NCBI RefSeq assembly: GCF_014655295.1
Contig: NZ_BNBI01000005.1
Location: forward strand, 124,001 to 188,000
Direction of reading: 5' to 3'
DNA: 64,000 nt
DNA from: Streptomyces fumanus
GTDB lineage: Bacteria > Actinomycetota > Actinomycetes > Streptomycetales > Streptomycetaceae
Program-made: the position numbers and the translations under genes
The notes under the pieces: generated by a model
Database searches by the model: none
What the model was told of the DNA's origin: nothing
What the model saw: the letters and a program-made list of their open reading frames with translations, nothing else
Part shown: positions 25,258 to 33,554 of the stretch, one piece after another
Position numbering within the stretch: position 1 is the first letter of the stretch
Layout: each line of letters opens with the position of its first letter

Positions 25258-25277
25258 CTTCAGAGAATTCTGAGAAG
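25258..25277 (+). promoter_or_regulatory. Dyad in the AT-rich region before the peptide operon
   Basis: CTTC-AGA-GAATTC-TGA-GAAG: outer and central parts are perfectly symmetric. It lies in a markedly AT-rich stretch (about 25235-25295) that contrasts with flanking DNA and must hold the operon promoter. TTGAAA at 25245-25250 is a possible -35, but I cannot place the -10 with confidence. Confidence 0.4.
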
Positions 25278-25351
25278 TTAGGCATGTTTTGTGACTGACC
25301 GGACACCTGTGTCGGTGAAGGCTACCGGCCAAATCAGAGGGAGATGGTGAC

Positions 25352-25540
25352 ATGCCTTCCAAGGAAACGGTCATGGAAGAAGTGGCCCGCATCCAGGACA
25401 TCGACGTAGACGCGGCTCTCGACCCCGCCGAGGCGGAGGGCGTCTACCGCGACAGCCGGCAGTGCGCGGCACTGGCTCTGGCCGGCGGACAGGGCGGAGT
25501 CCTGCTGTCGCCGCCCACCCCGCGTCCGAAGAAGGGCTGA
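25352..25540 (+). CDS. 62-residue peptide, possible modified-peptide precursor
   Basis: A short protein with two contrasting halves. Residues 1-35 are acidic and likely helical (EEVARIQDIDVDAALDPAEA), like a RiPP leader. Residues 36-62 contain one Cys, small and hydrophobic residues, two GG pairs (LAGGQGGVLL) and a basic proline-rich end (SPPTPRPKKG). GGGAG lies eight bases before the ATG. It is the first gene of a five-gene operon; the next start is 22 bases beyond its stop. I recognise no family. It might be a natural-product precursor, a signalling peptide, or simply a small helper protein. Confidence 0.6.
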   Translation: MPSKETVMEEVARIQDIDVDAALDPAEAEGVYRDSRQCAALALAGGQGGVLLSPPTPRPKKG

Positions 25541-25562
25541 CCGGCTCGACGGGAGCACCTGA

Positions 25563-26255
25563 ATGGAACAGTCAGGCACTTCGACCCTGCTGAAGGGCGC
25601 GGTGCAGGACCTGGCTGCCGGCGTGGCCTCCGCTCTCCGGAGCGGGGGCCACGGTCCGGCCGGTGACCTGCCGTCGGCCGCGTTCGCGGCCGACGGCCTG
25701 GCGCCGGCCGCGGTACGGGTCCTCGGCGCCGACTACGTGCTGCCGCACGTGCTGCTCGGCACCCGCCCCGACCCCGCCGAACTCGCCCTGCTGCGGCGGG
25801 CGGTGGAGACCTACCCGCCCCGCGCGGACGCCGCCCCCACCGTGGCCTGGAGCCACTGGGCGATGACCCGCGCCCTGCGGCGACTGGCGCCCGGCGAGGC
25901 CGTACCGGCCCCCGAACCCGCCGCCGACTGGCTCGACACGGCCGACTGGCGGACCCTCACCCACCAGCTCGCGATCCTGGCCCCCCTCGCCCTGCCCGGC
26001 GAGGACAGCGCGGTGGGCCGCGCGGCCCGGCACCGGCCGGTCGACGTCGCCCGCGGCTTCGTCCGCGCGGTACGCCGCCGGGACTGGGCCCAGGCGGCCG
26101 GCGCGGCCCGCTGGCTGACCGTCCTGGACGGCGTCCCCGACACCCTCGGCCTGGACACCGGCCTGGACTTCGTGGAACTCATGGGCGGCGGCGACCCATT
26201 GGTCGACCTCCAGGTACGGGCCGCCCGCCATCTGCGCGTCGGGGCACTCGTGTGA
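25563..26255 (+). CDS. Hypothetical protein of the peptide operon
   Basis: A 230-residue, apparently cytoplasmic and mostly helical protein, rich in Ala, Leu and Trp, with no signal peptide, membrane segment or cofactor motif that I can identify. Stretches such as AWSHWAMTRALRRL and ADWRTLTHQLAILAPLAL suggest packed helical hairpins. GGGAG precedes the ATG. Its stop overlaps the next gene's GTG (GTGTGA), so the two are coupled. It may be a partner or scaffold of the paralogous pair downstream. No function assigned. Confidence 0.65.
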   Translation: MEQSGTSTLLKGAVQDLAAGVASALRSGGHGPAGDLPSAAFAADGLAPAAVRVLGADYVLPHVLLGTRPDPAELALLRRAVETYPPRADAAPTVAWSHWAMTRALRRLAPGEAVPAPEPAADWLDTADWRTLTHQLAILAPLALPGEDSAVGRAARHRPVDVARGFVRAVRRRDWAQAAGAARWLTVLDGVPDTLGLDTGLDFVELMGGGDPLVDLQVRAARHLRVGALV

Positions 26256-27172
26256 CCGCCGTCGGCGTCCGGGGCGTCCGGGAGGTGGCGGACGCGGCCC
26301 TGGACTGGATCTGGGCGCACCGCGGCGCGTTCGCGCTCGGCGAGGACGCGCTCGCCCTCCACGGCGAGGTCGACCGCACCTGGAAGCCGCTCGGCGAACT
26401 CGCCCAGGTCTGCGCCACCCTGACCCGGCGCACCGACCCGGCCGACCCGCTGCACGGCCGCGCCGCCGAGCTGCTCGCCTTCGCCTGGCGGGAGACCGAC
26501 CTGGGCGAGCTGTTCCTGACCCTGCAACGCCAGGAACCCTTCGCCACCTACCCGTTGGAGGTCTACGCGGCCTTCGCCGCCGGCGGCCTGCGGCACCCCG
26601 GCTACGAGACGGCCGCGGCCACCGTGGCCCGTACCCGGGGCTGGCGGCGCACCGAACAGGACCCCACCCGGCGGCTCGGCGTGCTCTGCGCCGAACGGCA
26701 CGGCGGCATCGCCCGGCCCGAACCGGCCACCGCGGTCCTGGACGGCACCTGGCTCGGCGGACTGCCCGAACCCTGGACCTTCGAACGGGCCTCCGGCTAC
26801 GCGCTCACCCACGTCGTCTTCCACCTCACCGACTGGGGCCGCGCCGAAGAGGCCGGCGTCCCCGGCCGCCTCACCGCCTATCTGGCGCACTGGCTGCCGC
26901 CCTGGATCGACACCTGCCTGGAGGCCGGCCAGTGGGACCTGGCCTGCGAACTGCTCGCCGTCGCCGCGAGCGTCCCCGGCACCGCCGGCCCGCCGCTGCT
27001 CCAGGAGGCGTGGCGGCGCCTCGCGGCGGCCCAGCGGCCCTCGGGAGCACTGCCCGAGGAGGCGGCCTTCGAGGGCGAGGGGTTCGCGTACAGCTACCAC
27101 TCGACCCTGATGGCCGTCTTCGCGGCGGCCCTCACCGACCACCGGTACGGCGGACAAGGAGTCCTCGGATGA
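26252..27172 (+). CDS. Uncharacterised HLTDWG-motif protein, paralogue 1 (possibly DUF6895)
   Basis: A 306-residue helical protein, same length as and homologous to the next gene. Shared blocks: IWAHRGAF near the start, PLGELAQVC, FAWRETDLG, PEPWTFE, THVVFHLTDWG (about 186-197), AHWLPPWIDTCLE, AAAQRPSGALP and YHSTLMA. The invariant His, Asp and Trp of the HLTDWG block look like a functional site. The QRPSGALP and YHSTL features recall alpha/alpha-barrel enzymes, but no catalytic motif is certain. The family may be the one labelled DUF6895, which I could not check. GTG start coupled to the preceding stop. Confidence 0.65.
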   Translation: MTAVGVRGVREVADAALDWIWAHRGAFALGEDALALHGEVDRTWKPLGELAQVCATLTRRTDPADPLHGRAAELLAFAWRETDLGELFLTLQRQEPFATYPLEVYAAFAAGGLRHPGYETAAATVARTRGWRRTEQDPTRRLGVLCAERHGGIARPEPATAVLDGTWLGGLPEPWTFERASGYALTHVVFHLTDWGRAEEAGVPGRLTAYLAHWLPPWIDTCLEAGQWDLACELLAVAASVPGTAGPPLLQEAWRRLAAAQRPSGALPEEAAFEGEGFAYSYHSTLMAVFAAALTDHRYGGQGVLG

Positions 27173-28089
27173 CCGCCACGCGCCTGATGCACACCGTCGG
27201 GACCCGCGCCATGGAGTGGCTGTGGGCGCACCGCGACGGCTTCCGGCTGGAGCCCGACGTGGACCCCGAGGTGGGGTTCCTGGAGCGCTTCAAGCCGGTC
27301 GGCGAACTGGCCATGATCTGCAAGGTGCTGTTCCGCGAGGGCGTGGCCGGCTCCCGGCAGGCCGACCTGGCCCGCAGGCTGCTGGACCACGCCTGGCGGG
27401 AGACCCTGGACGGCGGCCGGATGCTGGTCCTCGGCCAGCGCACCGAACCGATCTCACCGATCCCGTTCGAGGTGTACCTGGCGTTCAAGGAACTCGGCTA
27501 CAGCCAGCCCGAGGTGGAACGCGCCGCCGCCCTCAACCACCGTCTGGAGAGCTGGGTCTCCTTCGAGGTGGCCCCCACCCGCAGACTGGGCCTCTCCGCG
27601 TTCCAGCGCCGCTTCGGCCTCACCCCCCGCCCGCCCGAGCCGGAGGCGTTCGCCGCCACCTGGCTGGCCCGCACCCCCGAACCCTGGACCGTCGAGGGCC
27701 ACATCGCCTACGACGTCACCCACGCGGTGTTCCACCTCACCGACTGGGGCGAGCGCCCCGACGGGCTGCCGCCCCGGGTCGCCGACTACCTCGCCACCTG
27801 GCTGCCGGTCTGGATCGACGACTGGCTGGACCTGCGCCGCTGGGACCTGCTCGGCGAACTCCTCGTGGTGGACGCCTGCCTGCCCGAGCCCACCCTGGAC
27901 CAGCGGGCCTGGGAGGGGTTCGCCGCCGCCCAGCAGCCCGACGGGGCCATGCCCGCCGTGCACGAGATGCCCGAGGGCGACCCGGACGAGGTGTTCGACG
28001 TGGTGTACCACCCGACGCTGGTGGCCGCGTACGCCTCCGTGCTGGCCACCTCGCGCTCCCTCACCGAGCTGGCGCACACGCCCTCATGA
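27169..28089 (+). CDS. Uncharacterised HLTDWG-motif protein, paralogue 2
   Basis: A 306-residue tandem paralogue of the preceding gene. It retains LWAHRDGF, FKPVGELAMIC, HAWRETLDGG, PEPWTVE, THAVFHLTDWG (about 185-196), ATWLPVWIDDWLD, AAQQPDGAMP and YHPTLVAAY, while the N-terminal third and linkers differ, so the duplication is not recent. Two subunits of one complex, or two enzymes acting on successive sites, are both possible. ATG overlaps the preceding stop (ATGA), and its own stop overlaps the hydrolase ATG. No signal peptide. Confidence 0.65.
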   Translation: MTATRLMHTVGTRAMEWLWAHRDGFRLEPDVDPEVGFLERFKPVGELAMICKVLFREGVAGSRQADLARRLLDHAWRETLDGGRMLVLGQRTEPISPIPFEVYLAFKELGYSQPEVERAAALNHRLESWVSFEVAPTRRLGLSAFQRRFGLTPRPPEPEAFAATWLARTPEPWTVEGHIAYDVTHAVFHLTDWGERPDGLPPRVADYLATWLPVWIDDWLDLRRWDLLGELLVVDACLPEPTLDQRAWEGFAAAQQPDGAMPAVHEMPEGDPDEVFDVVYHPTLVAAYASVLATSRSLTELAHTPS

Positions 28090-29162
28090 GCGGCGTCCTG
28101 CTGTGGCCCGGCGCCCCCGCCGGCGAACCCCGCGCCCCCGCACCCCAGGGTGCGGACCACGGTCCGGAGCCGGCCGAGCGGCTCGCCGCCGCCGTCGAGG
28201 CCGCCGACGCGCCCGACGCGGTCTTCGCCATGTCCCGCCACGGCCGCCGCGTCCTGTGCTCCGGCGGCACCGCCCCGCCCCCCGGCGCCGCCCGCGAGGA
28301 CCTGCGCTACGAGATCGGGTCCGCCACCAAGACGTTCACCGGGCTGCTGCTGGCCCGGCTCATCCAGGACGGCGCGCTCACCGGCGGCGAACCCGCCGTC
28401 ACCTGCCTGGACCCGGCCCGCGAGGCCGGGCCGCACCCGGTGACCCTGGCCCACCTGATCACCCACACCGCCGGACTGCCCGCCCTGCCGCCCGGCTTCC
28501 GCCGCCGCGCCCTGCCGGTCTGGAACACCAACCCCTACGGCCGCTACCCGGCCGGGCGGGTGGCCGACGCCTTCCTGCGGTACCGCCCCCGGCACCGCCC
28601 CGGCACCCGCTGGCACTACTCCAACTTCGGCGTCGCTGTCCTCGGCCACGCCGTGGCCGCCGTCACCGGCACCGCCTGGGAGGACCTGCTCACCGACCGC
28701 GTGCTGCGCCCGCTCGGCCTGCACGGCACCGGACTGCGCCCCGCGGACGCCGCGACGGACGCCGCCGGCCACGGCAAGGACGGCCGCACCCCCGTCCCCC
28801 CGTTCGACGCCGGCGGGTTCCAGGCGGCGGGGGCCGTCCGCGCCACCCCGCACGACCTGCTGACCTTCCTCGAAGCCCACCTCGACCCGGACGGCTCCCC
28901 GGCCGCCGCGGCGCTCCGGGCCGTCCAGGTGCCCGTACTGCGCCGGGGCCTGGACCACCGGCACGTGCACACGGTGGCCTGGTTCCGGCACCCCACCGAC
29001 GGCGGGCCGCTGTACTTCCACTCCGGCGCCACCCTCGGCCAGCAGGCGTTCCTGGGCTTCCGCCCGGACACCGGCACCGCGCTCGCCGCCGTCTGCACCC
29101 GCCGCTTCCGCTCCCGCGACCCGTTCGTGGCCGCCGCCTACGCCCTCCTCGCCGAGGACTGA
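28086..29162 (+). CDS. Beta-lactamase-fold (class C/PBP-type) serine hydrolase of the peptide operon
   Basis: A 358-residue serine hydrolase. The active-site triad of motifs is present: Ser79-x-x-Lys82 (SATK), Tyr178-Ser-Asn180 (YSN) and a His312-Ser-Gly in place of KTG. This is the pattern of class C beta-lactamases, esterases, D-aminopeptidases and PBP-type cyclising thioesterases. There is no signal peptide: the N-terminus is proline-rich and polar, so it is cytoplasmic, unlike resistance beta-lactamases. That location and the coupled operon suggest it acts on an intracellular peptide, possibly cleaving or cyclising the operon's 62-residue product. This is an inference. Confidence 0.75.
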   Translation: MSGVLLWPGAPAGEPRAPAPQGADHGPEPAERLAAAVEAADAPDAVFAMSRHGRRVLCSGGTAPPPGAAREDLRYEIGSATKTFTGLLLARLIQDGALTGGEPAVTCLDPAREAGPHPVTLAHLITHTAGLPALPPGFRRRALPVWNTNPYGRYPAGRVADAFLRYRPRHRPGTRWHYSNFGVAVLGHAVAAVTGTAWEDLLTDRVLRPLGLHGTGLRPADAATDAAGHGKDGRTPVPPFDAGGFQAAGAVRATPHDLLTFLEAHLDPDGSPAAAALRAVQVPVLRRGLDHRHVHTVAWFRHPTDGGPLYFHSGATLGQQAFLGFRPDTGTALAAVCTRRFRSRDPFVAAAYALLAED

Positions 29163-29205
29163 CCCCGCTTTCCGGTGCGGGCCCGGCCCGCACCGGAAAA
29201 CGGGG
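29163..29205. terminator. Bidirectional terminator
   Basis: A near-perfect inverted repeat: CCCCG/CGGGG outer arms and 15-bp inner arms TTTCCGGTGCGGGCC (29169-29183) and complement (29185-29199). It starts at the stop of the hydrolase and ends nine bases before the stop of the convergent protease gene. Confidence 0.75.
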
Positions 29206-29213
29206 TCAGCGGG

Positions 29214-30593
29214 TCACAGCCGCTGCCACAGCGCCGGAGTGCCCTCCGGCGACCAGGAGGGCTGCGCCTGGTGGTCCTGCAGACACTGGTAGCGCACGCC
29301 CGAGCGGGTCACCGTGGCACCCGCGTCGTAGACCCGGCCGGCCGACCAGGCGTCCGCCGCGCCCTGCTCCCCGGGGGCCGCCGGGGCGCTCTGCCCGGAG
29401 GACGTCTTCAAGGTCACGGCGAACTCCTTCAGCATCGGGTTGACCGGCTGGAAGAAGGTGGTCCCGCCGCTGGTGCAGTCACCCGAACCGCCCGAGGTCA
29501 CCCCCTGCGCCTGCGCACCGGCCAGGTACGGGCCGCCCGAGTCACCGGGCTCGGCGCACACCGTGGTCTGCGTCAGGCCGTTCACCGTGCCCTCCGCGTA
29601 ACTCACGCTGGTGTCGTGCTGCTCGATGGTGCCGCAGTGCCAGCCGGTGGTCGACCCGGACCGGCACACCGACGCCCCGACCAGCGCCTGCACCGAACCG
29701 GCCACCGCCACCTTCTGCTCCTTCTCGCCCTTGACGTCGGCGGTGGCGGTCCAGTCGGCGTTCACCTCCACCCACGACATGTCCTTCTCCGGGAAGGTGG
29801 ACGCCTGGAAGGTGCCCTGCGCCGCCTTGTCCGAGCCGGTGGTCTTCGCCCCCGGCTTGCCGCAGTGACCGGCCGACACGAAGCCCTGCCGCTGCTCCTT
29901 GGTGACGGAGAAGCCGATCGAGCAGCGGGCCTTGTCGTCGATGTAGTACGCGTCACCGCCCACCACCTCCGCCAGCGGCCGGGGCCGGTCCGCCGACACC
30001 CGTACCCCCGCGTCCTGGGGCCGCACCCCCGCGCCGCGCAGGAACGCGGCGCCGGCCTGCTCGCTGGTGGCCTGGACGACGACCCGGTTCGACGGCACGT
30101 CGACGTACCACACCGGTGTCTCGGGGGTGGCCGCCCGCCGCGCGGCGGTGTCCAGCTTCTCCTTGACGGCCCGCAGCTCCGCCAGCGTCTTCTTCACCAC
30201 CACCGCCTCCGCGCCCTGCGCCCGGATGGCGGCCACCTGCGAGGCGTCGGTGGTGGCGATGGTGAGCCGCGCCGAGGTGGTGCCGCTCACCCAGGCACCG
30301 GCGAAGCGCGGGCCCAGGGTGTTGCGCAACTGCCCGGCGCGGGTGCCCGCCTCGGCCTCGTTGACCAGCTTCGCCGACGCCTGCTCCGGCGTCAGTTGCA
30401 GGTCGCGCTGGAGGGCCCGCAGCACCTCGGCCGAGGGCCGGTCGGCGCCGAGGGTCTGCGCGGCGGTGGGCAGCGGCCCGGGCGCGGGCGGCGGCGCGGC
30501 CGACGCGGCCGCCGGAACGGCGGTCAGGACGAGCGCGCCGAGCGTGGTGAGGGCCGCGTGCGAGCCGCGCGTGGCATGTCTGCCGGCCATCAT
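29214..30593 (-). CDS. Streptogrisin-type S1 serine protease with chitin-binding module
   Basis: A 459-residue secreted preproprotease of streptogrisin C type. Signal peptide (about 1-33), an alpha-lytic-protease-like prosegment (about 40-200), then the S1 domain with the catalytic His (SAGHCG), Asp (PEKDMSWVEV) and Ser (CAEPGDSGGPY) and cysteine pairs. A C-terminal CBM5/12-like domain (AWSAGRVYDAGATVTRSG ... WQRL) should bind chitin. The prodomain guides folding and is removed autocatalytically. AAGGAGG precedes the first of two ATGs. It would digest extracellular protein while anchored on chitin. Confidence 0.9.
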   Translation of the reverse strand: MMAGRHATRGSHAALTTLGALVLTAVPAAASAAPPPAPGPLPTAAQTLGADRPSAEVLRALQRDLQLTPEQASAKLVNEAEAGTRAGQLRNTLGPRFAGAWVSGTTSARLTIATTDASQVAAIRAQGAEAVVVKKTLAELRAVKEKLDTAARRAATPETPVWYVDVPSNRVVVQATSEQAGAAFLRGAGVRPQDAGVRVSADRPRPLAEVVGGDAYYIDDKARCSIGFSVTKEQRQGFVSAGHCGKPGAKTTGSDKAAQGTFQASTFPEKDMSWVEVNADWTATADVKGEKEQKVAVAGSVQALVGASVCRSGSTTGWHCGTIEQHDTSVSYAEGTVNGLTQTTVCAEPGDSGGPYLAGAQAQGVTSGGSGDCTSGGTTFFQPVNPMLKEFAVTLKTSSGQSAPAAPGEQGAADAWSAGRVYDAGATVTRSGVRYQCLQDHQAQPSWSPEGTPALWQRL

Positions 30594-30730
30594 GCGATGT
30601 GCCTCCTTGGGTCGAGGGGAGAGACCTAGCCCTAGCCGGAACGCCCCGCCCTGATGCCCTGCCGGGGTGTCTTTCGCGCTTTGGGGGACGTCGACCGGTG
30701 CCAAGTGCAGTACGCGGGCACCGCGACGGC

Positions 30731-32392
30731 TCAGGCCGGCTTCATGCCCTGGTCGCCGACCTCGGTGACGAAGGAGGCGGCGGTGGTGAGGGGAGCGCCG
30801 GGCGTGGAGATGACCGAGACCGTCTTGAAGTCGATCCGGGCCGACTCGGTGCCGATCGTGACCCGGGCGAAGCCGCGCCGGCCGTCGTAGAACTTCATGT
30901 GCGGGTTGGCCTTCATCTGGGTCTCCCAACTGTCCGGCCGTTCCACGCCGTCCTTGCCGCTGGAGACCGAGGAGCAGGCCAGTTCGGTGCCGAGGGTCCT
31001 GGAGTCGGGGTTGTCGAAGTCGTCCTTGACGTCGAAGGCGTAGGCCACGTGCACGTCCCCGGTGAGGATCAGCCAGTTCTCCAGCCCGGCGGCCTTGGCA
31101 CCGGCGACCACCCGGTTGCGGGAGGCCCGGTAGCCGTCCCAGGCGTCCATGGACAGCGGGGCGTCGGCGGTCAGCCCGAACCGGCGCTGGGAGAAGCACA
31201 CCTGCTGCGCCGTCACGTTCCACAGCGCGTCGGACGCCTGCCAGCCGTCGAGCAGCCACTTCTCCTGCTCGGCCCCGGTCAGGGTGCGCGCCGGGTCGTC
31301 CGACTCGGGCCCGGGGGCGTGCGGCCGGTCGTCGTACGCCTGGTCGGAGCGGTACTGGCGGGTGTCCAGCACGTCGAACTGGGCGAGCGTGCCCCACTGC
31401 AGCCGCCGGTACAGCAGCGCGTCGGGGCCCTGCGGGAGTTGGGCGGAGCGCAGCGGCTGGTTCTCCCAGTAGGCCCGGTAGGCGGCGGCCCGCCGGAGCA
31501 GGAACTCCGACGGCGGCAGGTCGTTCTCGGGCACCGAACCGGCGTAGTTGTTCTCGGTCTCGTGGTCGTCCCAGGTGACGACGAACGGATGGGCGGCGTG
31601 CGCCGCCTGGAGGTCCTTGTCGCTCTTGTAGAGGGAGTACCGCAGCCGGTAGTCGGCGAGGGTCATGGTCTCCCGGTTGAACACCTCGGGCAGGGTGACG
31701 TCGGTGTAGCCGCGCTCGCCGCCCGCCGAGTTCACCGCGTACTCGTACAGGTAGTCGCCGAGGTGGAACACCACGTCGACGTCCTCCCGGGCGAGGTGCC
31801 GGTAGACGGTGTAGTAGCCGTCCTGGTACGCCTGGCAGGCGACGGCGCCCAGCTTCATCGTCGTCAGGTCCGCGTCGGCGGCGGGCGCGGTGCGGGTGCG
31901 TCCGGCGGGGCTGATGTAGCTCCCGGCCCGGAACCGGTAGTAGTACGTCACGCCCGGCGTCAGCCCCTGCACGTCGACGTGCACGCTGTGGCTGTACTCC
32001 GGGTACGCCAGCGCGGTGCCCCGGCGGACGACGAGGGCGAAGTACTCGTCCAGCGACACCTCCCACTGCACCGACACCCGTTCCTGGCCCATGCCGCCGT
32101 CCTCCTCGAACGGCTCGGGCGCCAGACGCGTCCACAGCAGCACCGACTCCGGCAGCGGATCGCCGGAGGCCACGCCGAGGGTGAACGGGTCGGCGGTGAG
32201 CCGGGCGGCGTCCATCTCGGCGGCCACGGCACCACGGGCCGGCAGGTTGGTGGAGAAGGCGAGCGCGGCGGCGGCCGCGGTGACGGTGAGGAAGCGCCGG
32301 CGGCCGAGGTGCCGGGCGGCGGCGCTCAGCACGGCGTCGTGCGGGGAGAAGGCATGCGCGGCCAGTGCTCTGGGACGGCCCAAAGGCGCCAT
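30731..32392 (-). CDS. phoD: Alkaline phosphatase D, Tat-exported
   Basis: A 553-residue PhoD-type phosphatase/phosphodiesterase. A twin-arginine signal (GRRRFLTVTAAAAALAFS, about residues 30-47) shows Tat export. The N-terminal beta domain carries FTLGVASGDPLPESVLLWTRLAP. The metallophosphatase core has VACQAYQDGYY, HLGDYLYEY, TWDDHETENNY and LTGDVHVAY, including the metal-binding Cys, Asp and His residues. It releases phosphate from phosphoesters outside the cell and is normally PhoRP-controlled, but I could not identify a clear PHO box upstream. Confidence 0.9.
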   Translation of the reverse strand: MAPLGRPRALAAHAFSPHDAVLSAAARHLGRRRFLTVTAAAAALAFSTNLPARGAVAAEMDAARLTADPFTLGVASGDPLPESVLLWTRLAPEPFEEDGGMGQERVSVQWEVSLDEYFALVVRRGTALAYPEYSHSVHVDVQGLTPGVTYYYRFRAGSYISPAGRTRTAPAADADLTTMKLGAVACQAYQDGYYTVYRHLAREDVDVVFHLGDYLYEYAVNSAGGERGYTDVTLPEVFNRETMTLADYRLRYSLYKSDKDLQAAHAAHPFVVTWDDHETENNYAGSVPENDLPPSEFLLRRAAAYRAYWENQPLRSAQLPQGPDALLYRRLQWGTLAQFDVLDTRQYRSDQAYDDRPHAPGPESDDPARTLTGAEQEKWLLDGWQASDALWNVTAQQVCFSQRRFGLTADAPLSMDAWDGYRASRNRVVAGAKAAGLENWLILTGDVHVAYAFDVKDDFDNPDSRTLGTELACSSVSSGKDGVERPDSWETQMKANPHMKFYDGRRGFARVTIGTESARIDFKTVSVISTPGAPLTTAASFVTEVGDQGMKPA

Positions 32393-32597
32393 CGGGGGTC
32401 CTCTCGTACGGGGCGGGCGGCGCGGGCGGTTCCGTGGCGAACGGCACGAGGAGCCGCCGCGCTGACGCCGGCCCGCGCACGCGGACCCTGCATGCTAAGC
32501 AGACAAAACCCCCAAAACTGGCCAAACTTGCGGAGCGGCCGGAGCGATCACACAGGAGGCGGTACGGGGGGCGCGCGCCCGGGACGCGCGCCGGGGC

Positions 32598-33554
32598 TCA
32601 CACGCGGCGGCGCAGCAGCACGACCGTGGCGGCGGTGAGCACCAGGGCGAGGCCGCCGAGCAGGGCGGTGTCGTACCACTGGACGGTCCAGTAGTCACCG
32701 GCCGGGTTGGCCTCGTAGAAGCGGGCGACATAGCCGTGCCGGGCCATGCACTCCTTCAGCTCGGGGCCCGACGGATAGGGGCAGTTGAGCACCGGTTCGC
32801 GGCGGCCGGAGGCGGTGATCAGACCGTAGTTCCCGGTGGACCACTTGTCGCCCATGGGCGGCTTGGGCCGGGTGCCCTGGCTGACGTAGCGGTGCGGCGG
32901 GACCAGCAGCCGGGAGCGGTGCAGCCACTGCACCAGGAATGCCGTCGCCGCCGTCACCGACAGGGTCCAGGCCATCGCGGCGAGCACCCGGCGGGCCAGC
33001 AGCCCGGCGAGGGTGCCGACGGCCAGGCCGAACAGGGCGGCGGCGACCGTGGACGGTCCCGAGCCGCTCAGGGCGGTGGTCTCGTACCAGAACAGACCGT
33101 AGCTGCGGTCGGCGGCCGGCTCCCACCACCAGTGGAACAGCCAGGCAAGGGTCCCGGAGACGGCCACCGTGCCGAGCGCGGCCAGCGCCAGGCGGGAGGT
33201 GAACCACTGGGCGCGGCTGACGCCCTGGGCGAGGACCATGCGGTGGGTGCCCAGTTCGCGGTCGCGGCCCAGCAGCGGCGCGCCCCAGAACATGCCGATC
33301 AGAACGGGCAGCGCGATGTTGAGCGCCCCGAGCAGCTTCAGCGGCTCGATGTCCAGGAACATCGGCAGACCGTCGGACGGCCGGGTGCAGTACAGCGGGC
33401 CGGGTGCGCAGTGGTCGAACAGACCGCCGCGCAGGGCGTCCAGCATGCCGGAGCGGAAGTGCGCGGCGAGCGCGGCGGCGGCCACCAGGACCGCCGCGCC
33501 GCAGCCGACCAGTACCCGCTGCTGGCGCCAGGCCAGCCACAACGAGCCCTTCAC
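32598..33554 (-). CDS. ABC transporter permease
   Basis: A 318-residue membrane protein with about six hydrophobic segments (near residues 15-32, 75-95, 115-140, 165-190, 195-215 and 290-312) and a large polar loop between the last two. This ABC-2-like layout pairs with the ATPase gene upstream; its GTG overlaps that gene's stop (GTGA). With a YtrA-type GntR regulator it forms the usual three-gene GntR-ABC operon of Gram-positives, often linked to cell-envelope stress. Substrate unknown. Confidence 0.8.
   Translation of the reverse strand: MKGSLWLAWRQQRVLVGCGAAVLVAAAALAAHFRSGMLDALRGGLFDHCAPGPLYCTRPSDGLPMFLDIEPLKLLGALNIALPVLIGMFWGAPLLGRDRELGTHRMVLAQGVSRAQWFTSRLALAALGTVAVSGTLAWLFHWWWEPAADRSYGLFWYETTALSGSGPSTVAAALFGLAVGTLAGLLARRVLAAMAWTLSVTAATAFLVQWLHRSRLLVPPHRYVSQGTRPKPPMGDKWSTGNYGLITASGRREPVLNCPYPSGPELKECMARHGYVARFYEANPAGDYWTVQWYDTALLGGLALVLTAATVVLLRRRV

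Noticed and set aside
28086..29162. Beta-lactamase antibiotic resistance gene
   Set aside because: No signal peptide, KTG is replaced by HSG, and it is translationally coupled to peptide-operon genes; the fold is shared by many esterases and peptidases.
29214..32525. A single 1103-residue frame spanning the protease and the PhoD gene
   Set aside because: Its upper part is an out-of-frame reading of phoD. The protease has its own AAGGAGG and ATG with signal peptide at 30593.
32480..32560. PHO box upstream of phoD
   Set aside because: T-rich GTTTTGG-like repeats occur, but spacing is about 9-10 bases, not the 11-base direct repeats of PhoP sites.
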